From positions 1 to 5,673 of the forward strand of contig CAHJWV010000035.1 in the NCBI GenBank assembly GCA_903643055.1: 5,673 nt of DNA, given 5' to 3'. Shown in pieces: positions 1 to 5,525 of the stretch. The position numbers were made by a program, and so were the translations under genes. The stretch comes from Burkholderiales bacterium. GTDB lineage: Bacteria > Pseudomonadota > Gammaproteobacteria > Burkholderiales > Burkholderiaceae. The notes under the pieces are model-generated. The model ran no database searches. It worked only from the letters and a program-made list of their open reading frames with translations, and was not told the DNA's origin. Position 1 is the first letter of the stretch, and every line of letters starts with the position of its first letter.

Positions 1-77
1 AGGCTGGATTCGAACCAGCGTAGGCGTAAGCCAACAGATTTACAGTCTGCCCCCTTTAGCCACTCGGGCACCCCTCC
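1..77 (-). tRNA. tRNA-Tyr (anticodon GTA), 3' end cut by window edge
   Basis: On the minus strand the sequence begins GGAGGGG (77-71, acceptor 5' strand). It continues through a D arm and an anticodon stem-loop with loop CTGTAAA (45-39), giving anticodon GTA for tyrosine (complement at 43-41). A long variable arm follows, with a GGC/GCC stem (32-30 with 25-23), as expected for a class II tRNA. The T arm is GCTGG-TTCGAAT-CCAGC. Only two bases of the 3' acceptor strand lie in the window, so the gene runs off the left edge and whether CCA is encoded cannot be seen. In many betaproteobacteria tRNA-Tyr heads a tRNA-Tyr/Gly/Thr/tuf cluster; whether that follows here is unknown. Confidence 0.95.
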
Positions 78-91
78 AAAGCGAACCTCAG

Positions 92-121
92 AGTCTAGCA
101 GAACAAGGAACAGCTTCACAA
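92..121 (-). promoter_or_regulatory. Probable sigma-70 promoter of the tRNA-Tyr gene
   Basis: Reading the minus strand upstream of the tRNA, TTGTGA (121-116) is a 4/6 match to the -35 box and TAGACT (97-92) a 4/6 match to the -10 box, with an 18-bp spacer. The -10 ends 14 bp before the first tRNA base, leaving room for a short 5' leader. A promoter is expected here because an intrinsic terminator separates this tRNA from opgH. The boxes are only moderate matches, so exact placement is uncertain. Confidence 0.4.
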
Positions 122-241
122 GAGGCCTCATCAACTAATCGGAAAAGACCCTCAAGAGACTTGCAGGAGATGGCCCTTCTTTCGATTGATTCCGCCTCAT
201 CGGCACCGCCTTAACAAGGCGCTACTCCGATCGACGATCGC
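122..241. other. Intergenic spacer between opgH terminator and tRNA promoter
   Basis: No convincing gene is visible. The stretch holds a small perfect hairpin, CGCCTT-AAC-AAGGCG (207-221), with no T tract on either side. It also holds two copies of CGATCG one base apart (228-233 and 235-240) and an 8-bp direct repeat GCCTCATC (125-132 and 194-201). None points to a known element, and all could be chance in GC-rich DNA. Confidence 0.4.
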
Positions 242-277
242 AAAGAAAAAGGCCTCGCTGCGTGAGCTGCGAGGCCT
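242..277 (-). terminator. Intrinsic terminator after opgH
   Basis: On the minus strand a 9-bp stem, AGGCCTCGC (277-269) with GCGAGGCCT (258-250), encloses a 10-nt loop and is followed directly by a T-rich run (249-242, TTTTCTTT). It lies 22 bp beyond the opgH stop codon. A GC-rich stem with an immediate T run is the classic Rho-independent form. It should end the opgGH message and insulate the downstream tRNA gene. Confidence 0.9.
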
Positions 278-298
278 CGCCCTTCCAACTGACTTCGC

Positions 299-2467
299 TT
301 AGTGCCGAGTGGCCGATGCTGGCGCCATGCGATGCACCGACATCGTCGCGGTACGCAACATTTGCAGGCTCGAAGGCTCACTCAAAAATCGCATCCGCTC
401 GGCAGGAGCCAGCGTATCAAACGAGCGGGTCTTGTTGAGCTGCCACAGGCGTTGGCGGCGAGTGTTGGCGCGCAATCCGTGACCGGTGCTGCGCGGGCCC
501 ATGGCCTTGCGGACGATCTCGAACAGCTTCGGATTGGTGACCGCATCGGCCCAGTTCGGCTGACGACCACCTTGGCTGGCGTGCGCCCAAGCGTCGCGCA
601 GCACCTTCGGCGCCACCGACTCTTCCGGCGTCATCAGCAGGCGAGCACGGCGCAGACGGGCACCGATGGTCGCACGGCTTGTGAACACAGTGATGGGTAC
701 GGCCAGCAGCAGCGGAAGGGCCATCGGCGAAATCCAGATCAGCGCAGAGGGATGCACCACCATCAGCAGGGCAGCCAAAGCCAGCACAGCCAAACCCAGT
801 GGCAAATACTTGGCCGAGGCTTCGCGCCAGCTGACGTCGGTCGCTTCGCGCGGAGGCGACTTCCATTCCAGCTTCCAGCCTGTCAACGCACCGAACACAA
901 ACACCGTGTGTGCCGCCATGCGCAGCGGGGCTTGGAGTACAGACATCGCACCCTCAACCACCGTGCTGGCAATCAGCGCCACGGCACCGCCGTATTGAGC
1001 TTGCTCACGACGAAGAATCACCGCCAGCACGCCCAAGACACGAGGCAAGGTCAGCATGCCGATCGTGCCGGCCCACAGGCCCAAAACGCTGAAGCCGAAG
1101 CCACCTTCCGGCGTGAAGATTTCGTTGCCGCCCAGCAGCCACAAGGACGCACCCAGCACTACATAGAGCAGCCACAACGGCGCCGAAAGATAGGCCATTG
1201 CGCCCGTCAACAACATCGCGCGGTGAACGCCGTGCAGGCCAGGCTCGTTGATCAAGCGAGCGTTTTGCAGATTGCCCTGGCACCAGCGGCGATCGCGCTG
1301 CAACTCGGCCAACAAGTGCGGCGGCTGCTGCTCATAGCTTCCCGGCAGATCATGGACCAGCCACACGTGATAGCCGGCGCGCCTCATCAGCGCAGCTTCG
1401 ACGAAGTCATGCGACAAAATCTCGCCGCTCAGCGAGCCTTTGCCCTTCAGCGGCGCCAGAGCGCAATGCTTCATGAAAGGCTCGACACGAATGATCGCGT
1501 TATGTCCCCAGTAGTGAGCCTCGCCGAGCTGCCAATACTGCATGCCGGCAGTGAACAAACGACCCGTCACACGACCGGCGAATTGCTGGGCGCGAGCGTG
1601 AAGCGTGTCATGGCCGCAGGCTTGAGGTGCCGCTTGCATGATGCCGGCGGTCGGGTGAGCTTCCATCAGGCGAACCAGGCCCAACAGGCAATCGCCGCTC
1701 ATCACGCTGTCAGCGTCCAGCACCACCATGTAGCGGTAGTTGCGGCCCCAGCGTCGGCAGAAATCAGCCACGTTGCCGGCCTTCTTTTTGGTCCGGCGCT
1801 GACGCCAGCGGTAGAAGATGTTGCCGTGCTCTCCCATCACGCTGCGCAGCTCGGCCCAAGCCGCCAATTCGGCCGTGCGAACGGCGGGGTCGTTGCTGTC
1901 AGACAGGATGTAGACGTCGAACAGGCGCAATGCACCGGACGCCGCCAGCGAATCACAGGTGGCGCGCAGGCCGGCAAACACCGTATTCACGTCTTCATTG
2001 CAGATCGGCATGATCAACGCGGTCTTTGCGTCGGCGCTGATCGGCTGCAGGCCCGTGCCCTGGCGCGACATCGCATGCGGATCGCCGCGCAACATCACCC
2101 AGAAGCCCATCGCCGCCGTCACGCAACCTGCGCTGACCCACGCAAACAACAGCGCGAACAAGCCGATGTGGAGCCATTGCCAGCCCGGATGAGCCAGCGT
2201 CGGCTGCGCACGCGCCAGCACGACGGTGGCCAGCACGGTCGACGCGACGATGCAGAACATCAGCGCGCGCCGGCGGTTGCGTGCAGCACGCTCCCAAGGT
2301 GCGAGTTCGATGCCGGCTTTCGCCGAATCGGCTGACCCTTCGATCGATTTCGGACCCCAGGGCACGGGCACCATGGACCCGCGAACAATGGGGGGGGCGC
2401 TGGAACCGACGCTGGCGCGCGTGTTCCAGTTCTGCGCATTCAGCGCGGAGGAAGGATGTTGCTCCAT
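299..2467 (-). CDS. opgH: Glucans biosynthesis glucosyltransferase H (beta-1,2-glucan synthase)
   Basis: Inner-membrane processive family 2 glycosyltransferase, 722 aa. By family knowledge it builds the beta-1,2-glucan backbone of osmoregulated periplasmic glucans from UDP-glucose and exports it. Visible order: cytosolic N-terminus (about 1-65), two membrane segments (about 68-87 and 98-125), and a cytosolic GT2 domain (about 145-410). The GT2 domain carries LSDSND (188-193), the metal-binding DAD (251-253), HDF with the likely catalytic base D354, and QRDRRWCQGN (390-399). About five further membrane segments follow (416-447, 458-486, 497-527, 554-571, 574-596), then a cytosolic tail. All key GT2 residues are present. 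It is shorter than E. coli OpgH (847 aa), mainly at the ends. The ATG at 2467 lies inside the opgG 3' end (28-bp overlap) with only a weak GGA upstream, so translation is probably coupled to opgG. A C8 tract lies at codons 24-26. Confidence 0.96.
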   Translation of the reverse strand: MEQHPSSALNAQNWNTRASVGSSAPPIVRGSMVPVPWGPKSIEGSADSAKAGIELAPWERAARNRRRALMFCIVASTVLATVVLARAQPTLAHPGWQWLHIGLFALLFAWVSAGCVTAAMGFWVMLRGDPHAMSRQGTGLQPISADAKTALIMPICNEDVNTVFAGLRATCDSLAASGALRLFDVYILSDSNDPAVRTAELAAWAELRSVMGEHGNIFYRWRQRRTKKKAGNVADFCRRWGRNYRYMVVLDADSVMSGDCLLGLVRLMEAHPTAGIMQAAPQACGHDTLHARAQQFAGRVTGRLFTAGMQYWQLGEAHYWGHNAIIRVEPFMKHCALAPLKGKGSLSGEILSHDFVEAALMRRAGYHVWLVHDLPGSYEQQPPHLLAELQRDRRWCQGNLQNARLINEPGLHGVHRAMLLTGAMAYLSAPLWLLYVVLGASLWLLGGNEIFTPEGGFGFSVLGLWAGTIGMLTLPRVLGVLAVILRREQAQYGGAVALIASTVVEGAMSVLQAPLRMAAHTVFVFGALTGWKLEWKSPPREATDVSWREASAKYLPLGLAVLALAALLMVVHPSALIWISPMALPLLLAVPITVFTSRATIGARLRRARLLMTPEESVAPKVLRDAWAHASQGGRQPNWADAVTNPKLFEIVRKAMGPRSTGHGLRANTRRQRLWQLNKTRSFDTLAPAERMRFLSEPSSLQMLRTATMSVHRMAPASATRH
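2390..2397 (-). repeat. C8 homopolymer tract in the 5' end of opgH
   Basis: Eight consecutive C residues on the coding strand cover codons 24-26 (GCC CCC CCC, Ala-Pro-Pro) of opgH. A one-base slip here would shift the frame near the N-terminus and abolish the protein. Tracts of this length are borderline for phase variation and are also frequent sites of sequencing error. The reading frame is intact as given. Confidence 0.6.
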
Positions 2468-4002
2468 GTTTCCGTCAGTACGTTGGTGTCGCTTTGAAGA
2501 AAGCCGCGCAGCTCAGTTGATTGCGCGGGGCGGAGTTGCCTGATTCGAACAGTCATGCGCCATGCGCCGGTGGCCGGATTGCGATAAGCATTGCTTTCAA
2601 CGATTTCGCCGTTGGCATCGGTGCTGAGCACCGCCTTGACCGCTGCGTTTGGCGGCAGTGCGGCAAGCGACGGGCCGTTGAAATCGACGATGAACTGCTG
2701 CTCGTTAGCGCCCAGTTCGGCGAAACCACGGCCGGCGCGCGTCTGGGTAACCCAGGCACCCGGCGGGCGCTGTTGGGTATCGCCTTGCAAGTGCAGCTTG
2801 TAAGAGAGGTCCAACGGCTGACCAGGTGCTGGCAACTTTTCGGGCACCCAGTAGGCAACGATGTTGTCGTTGGTCTCGTCCGGCGTATGGAGTTGCATCA
2901 GCTCGACACGGCCTGCACCCCATTCACCAACGGGCTCGATCCAGGCGCTCGGGCGAAGCTCATAACGCGCTTCGGTGTCTTCGTAGTTCGCGAAATTGCG
3001 GTCGCGCTGCATCAACCCGAACCCGCGTGGATTGCGGGTGCTGAACGAAGTCGTCAGCACCTGGGCCGGGTTGATCAACGGGCGCCAGATCCATTCGCCT
3101 TCGCCGGTCGCGACCATCAGACCATCGGAGTCATGAACCTCGGGACGGAAGTCAACGCGGTGCGGCTGGTTCTCGCCGAAAGTGAACATGCTGGTCAGCG
3201 GCGCCAATGCGAGCGTGGCCACACCGGAGCGCAAGAACACGCGTGAGCGCACGTCGATCACACTTTCGCTACCGGGCTGGATCGTGAATTGATAAGCCCC
3301 GCTGGCGCGCGGCGAATCGAGCAGCGCATAGATCGTCAGCGAGGTCGCGTTCGCGTCAGGACGTGCAATCCAGAACTCGGTGAAACGCGGAAACTCTTCG
3401 CCCTTCCCACCGACGGTGTCGATCGCCAAACCGCGCGCCGACAGGCCATAGTGCTGACCCGAGCCGAGCGCACGGAAATAGCTTGCGCCCAGGAAGACGA
3501 TCAACTCGTCTTTGTATTTCGGGTTATTGACGGCGTAGTGCGCGCGGAAGCCCGCAAAGCCAACATCGCCCCACGTCTGCGGCGAGAGCTTGTTCTTACC
3601 GTAGTCAAAGTCCGCACGATCGAATTTGATCGGCTGCGCGCCTTTGTCAGTGACTTCATTGATGCGGACGGCTTGCGTCTGGAACTTGCCCAGGTGGAAG
3701 AACATCAGCTCAAACGGGAGCTTGTCCTTGCGCCACAGCGCGTGGTCCGGGTTGAAGCGGATGTCGCGGTACTGGTCGTAGCTCAGCGCCTTCAGTTCGG
3801 CGGGCAGCTTGTCCGGCGTGGCCACATAAGCACTCTTGGCTTGTTGCGCAGCTTTTGTAGCGACATCATCGAAGCTGAATGCATGAGCCGGCACCTGGCC
3901 GACCAAAGCCAACAAGCCGGCGGCCAGTGCCACGGCAGCGTGGCGGCGAATCGCGGGCCGCGCTGTAGGCAATCGATCGACAGTGATGGAGAGGGTTTGC
4001 AT
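2440..4002 (-). CDS. opgG: Glucans biosynthesis protein G, periplasmic (GH186-type)
   Basis: Periplasmic protein, 520 aa, close to the usual OpgG/OpgD length. The N-terminus has a basic stretch ending in RR (19-20), a hydrophobic core (about 21-36) and a PAHA cleavage site, so mature protein probably starts at F42. No full twin-arginine motif is seen, which favours OpgG over the Tat-exported OpgD. Family hallmarks include FSFDDV (42-47), HDSDGL (290-295), GEWIWRPL (302-309), RPSAW (350-354) and DETNDNIVAYW (374-384). From memory, E. coli OpgD and OpgG founded glycoside hydrolase family GH186, acting on beta-1,2-glucan; the acidic residues around 291-293 and 374-378 are candidate catalytic positions by similarity, not by alignment. 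It is the first gene of an opgGH operon. The ATG at 4002 was chosen for a GGAG at 4010-4007 and because no later ATG precedes the signal peptide. TTG codon 11 would also leave a usable signal peptide. Confidence 0.95.
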   Translation of the reverse strand: MQTLSITVDRLPTARPAIRRHAAVALAAGLLALVGQVPAHAFSFDDVATKAAQQAKSAYVATPDKLPAELKALSYDQYRDIRFNPDHALWRKDKLPFELMFFHLGKFQTQAVRINEVTDKGAQPIKFDRADFDYGKNKLSPQTWGDVGFAGFRAHYAVNNPKYKDELIVFLGASYFRALGSGQHYGLSARGLAIDTVGGKGEEFPRFTEFWIARPDANATSLTIYALLDSPRASGAYQFTIQPGSESVIDVRSRVFLRSGVATLALAPLTSMFTFGENQPHRVDFRPEVHDSDGLMVATGEGEWIWRPLINPAQVLTTSFSTRNPRGFGLMQRDRNFANYEDTEARYELRPSAWIEPVGEWGAGRVELMQLHTPDETNDNIVAYWVPEKLPAPGQPLDLSYKLHLQGDTQQRPPGAWVTQTRAGRGFAELGANEQQFIVDFNGPSLAALPPNAAVKAVLSTDANGEIVESNAYRNPATGAWRMTVRIRQLRPAQSTELRGFLQSDTNVLTETWSNILPPR

Positions 4003-4006
4003 GTAG

Positions 4007-4010
4007 CTCC
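4007..4010 (-). promoter_or_regulatory. Ribosome-binding site of opgG (GGAG)
   Basis: GGAG lies 4 nt upstream of the ATG at 4002 and is the main support for that start. It conflicts with the sigma-54 promoter next to it: a start about 12 bp past the -12 element falls near 4005, which would leave this site untranscribed. If the site is used, a further upstream promoter must exist. Confidence 0.55.
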
Positions 4011-4015
4011 ACTAA

Positions 4016-4032
4016 TGCAATCCCCGTACCAA
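4016..4032 (-). promoter_or_regulatory. Sigma-54 (-24/-12) promoter upstream of opgG
   Basis: The minus strand reads TTGGTACGGGGATTGCA. Against the published consensus YTGGCACGRNNNTTGCW every fixed position matches except one C-to-T change (TGGTAC for TGGCAC), a common variant. The GG and GC doublets are exactly 10 bp apart, as sigma-54 requires. Upstream lie a perfect IHF consensus and two inverted repeats, and the preceding gene encodes a sigma-54 activator, all supporting a real promoter. Weak point: the predicted start (about 4005) is only about 3 nt before the opgG ATG. Confidence 0.72.
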
Positions 4033-4048
4033 ATTAAAACTCCTTTTA

Positions 4049-4061
4049 AATCAATGACTTA
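4049..4061 (+). promoter_or_regulatory. IHF-binding site
   Basis: AATCAATGACTTA matches the IHF consensus WATCAANNNNTTR at all 13 positions. AT-rich sequence flanks the WATCAA side (about 4031-4048), as is common for IHF sites. It lies between the -24/-12 promoter and the nearer inverted repeat, where IHF bending would bring an upstream-bound activator to the sigma-54 polymerase. Confidence 0.65.
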
Positions 4062-4092
4062 CAGCAAGAAGCCTTCAAATTGGCCTCGGATG

Positions 4093-4110
4093 TGTCGCCA
4101 ACCAGCGACG
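4093..4110. promoter_or_regulatory. Promoter-proximal GlrR-type activator site (inverted repeat)
   Basis: TGTCGC-CAACCA-GCGACG is an inverted repeat with arms GTCGC/GCGAC. It fits TGTC-N10-GACA, the motif I recall for E. coli GlrR at glmY, with one mismatch (GACG). Its centre (4101.5) is about 97 bp upstream of the predicted sigma-54 start, a normal distance for an upstream activator site. Its near-duplicate lies 66 bp further upstream. The binding protein is inferred from motif and neighbourhood. Confidence 0.6.
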
Positions 4111-4158
4111 AGCCCTGAGGCTGGCGAGCTAAGCCATTGATTTCAAATAAGAAATTGC

Positions 4159-4176
4159 TGTCGCTATTCAGCGACT
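4159..4176. promoter_or_regulatory. Distal GlrR-type activator site overlapping the glrR stop codon
   Basis: TGTCGC-TATTCA-GCGACT repeats the architecture of the proximal site: both share TGTCGC-N6-GCGAC and fit TGTC-N10-GAC plus one variable base. It spans the last codons and TAG stop of glrR. In RNA the same repeat would form a 6-bp stem with an AT-rich tetraloop followed by a loose T-rich stretch on the minus strand, so a weak terminator after glrR is an alternative or additional role. Confidence 0.55.
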
Positions 4177-5525
4177 GAGCCATCTGCGCGAAAAAGCCCC
4201 GGCGTCAGCCCATGTTTTTGAAGCAGCCTGTAGAACTCCGTCCGGTTGCGATCAGCCAACCTCGCGGCGTCGGCCACATTGCCATCAGTCAGCTTCAGCA
4301 GCCCCACGAGGTACTCGTGTTCGAAGCGTTGGCGGGCCTGCGCGTAGTTCAAGACTTCCATGCTCGGCACACGCAGCGCGCGCTGGACCAACGACAGCGG
4401 AATCAGCGGCGTTGTCGCCAGCGCACTGACCTGCTCGACGACGTTGTGCAACTGTCGAACATTGCCGGGCCACGAAGCCGTGGTCAGCGCCTTCAGCGCC
4501 TCGGTCGCAAAGCCATTGAGCTTCTTGTTGTATTTGACGGCCAACCGCGACAGGAAATGCTGCGCCAGCAGCGGAATGTCTTCCCGCCGCTCGGCCAAGG
4601 TTGGCACCGACAGCGACACCACGTTCAACCGGTAGTACAGGTCTTCGCGGAACTGGCCTTCGGCCATCGCCGCGTCGAGGTCGCGATGAGTGGCCGAAAG
4701 AATGCGCACATCGATCGGGATCGAATCCGTCGCACCCACCGGCCTCACCAGCCGCTCCTGCAACACCCGCAGCAGCTTCACTTGTAGTGGCAATGGCATG
4801 TCGCCGATCTCGTCGAGAAACAGTGAGCCGCCGTCGGCTGCCTGAAACAGGCCGCGGTGATTGGCCACCGCGCCGGTGAACGCGCCCTTGACGTGGCCGA
4901 ACAACTCGGACTCCAGCAAAGATTCCGGGATCGCACCGCAGTTCACCGCGATGAAAGGCTTGGCTGCACGCGGGCTGGCCATGTGGATGGCCTTGGCAAG
5001 CAACTCTTTGCCACTACCGCTCTCGCCGCGGATCAACACGCTGGCTTGCGACGCGGCCACCAGCTTGGCTTCGGCCAGCAGCTCGGCCATCACATTCGAG
5101 CGGCTGACGATGGGCTCGCGCCACCCGGCATCTACTTCTTCGGGCTCGGATCGTTCAGGCGCAGTCAGGGCCAGCGCCTGCGCAATGGTGTCCAGCAAGG
5201 CCTTGCCATCGAATGGCTTGGTCAGATAGGTATAGACACCGCGAGAAGTCGCTTCGACGGCATCGGGAATCGTGCCGTGCGCCGTCAGCAAGATGACGGG
5301 CAGCGACGGGTGCCGCTCGCGAATCGCATCAAACAGCTGCAAGCCATCTTTGCCGGGCAATTGCACATCGCTCAACACGAGCTGCGGGCGCTGCACTGCG
5401 ATCTGCGCGAGCGCGGCTTCGGCGCTTTCGACCGCCGTCACCTTGTACCCGGCCGCTGTCAGCCGCATCGACAGCAGCTTCAGCAGATCGGCATCGTCAT
5501 CGACGACCAGCAACTGCGCGCTCAT
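4164..5525 (-). CDS. glrR: Sigma-54-dependent response regulator, GlrR/QseF type
   Basis: NtrC-class activator, 453 aa, cytosolic, complete. Domains: receiver (about 4-118) with acidic pocket D9-D11, phospho-acceptor D53, T81 and K103; AAA+ domain (about 140-370) with Walker A GESGSGKE (167-174), the sigma-54 contact loop GAFTGA (214-219), Walker B LFLDEI (235-240) and WPGNVRQL (352-359); Fis-type helix-turn-helix (about 410-437). The sequence closely resembles E. coli GlrR, including TAHGTIPDAV-type residues after the receiver core and the helix RNRTEFY (426-432). E. coli GlrR is phosphorylated by GlrK and activates glmY and rpoE. The ATG overlaps the upstream gene's TGA (ATGA), with GGGG five bases before it. 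The expected sensor kinase lies outside the window. The subfamily call is from recalled similarity; the class is certain. Confidence 0.92.
   Translation of the reverse strand: MSAQLLVVDDDADLLKLLSMRLTAAGYKVTAVESAEAALAQIAVQRPQLVLSDVQLPGKDGLQLFDAIRERHPSLPVILLTAHGTIPDAVEATSRGVYTYLTKPFDGKALLDTIAQALALTAPERSEPEEVDAGWREPIVSRSNVMAELLAEAKLVAASQASVLIRGESGSGKELLAKAIHMASPRAAKPFIAVNCGAIPESLLESELFGHVKGAFTGAVANHRGLFQAADGGSLFLDEIGDMPLPLQVKLLRVLQERLVRPVGATDSIPIDVRILSATHRDLDAAMAEGQFREDLYYRLNVVSLSVPTLAERREDIPLLAQHFLSRLAVKYNKKLNGFATEALKALTTASWPGNVRQLHNVVEQVSALATTPLIPLSLVQRALRVPSMEVLNYAQARQRFEHEYLVGLLKLTDGNVADAARLADRNRTEFYRLLQKHGLTPGLFRADGSVAE

Noticed and set aside
170..214. 14-codon plus-strand frame with AGGAG almost touching its ATG
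   Set aside because: The ribosome-binding site is too close to the start codon, the peptide is tiny, and there is no promoter or conservation evidence.
302..2335. 677-codon open frame on the plus strand opposite opgH
   Set aside because: Antisense shadow of a high-GC gene: its product is rich in Gln, His and Arg with no domain pattern, and it starts within 5 bp of the opgH stop. opgH has clear family motifs along its length.
4031..4090. Sigma-70 promoter for opgG in the AT-rich stretch
   Set aside because: Several TTG-starting and AT-rich hexamers exist, but none pairs as good -35 and -10 boxes at 16-18 bp spacing. A second promoter may still exist further upstream.
4095..4127. Larger hairpin TCGCCA/TGGCGA with inner GCC/GGC pairs, considered as a terminator after glrR
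   Set aside because: No T run follows on the minus strand, and part of the repeat is better explained by the GlrR-type inverted repeat at 4093-4110.
3289..4140. 283-codon plus-strand frame opposite opgG running into the intergenic region
   Set aside because: Composition typical of an antisense frame, no recognisable domain, and its end runs across the sigma-54, IHF and activator sites.
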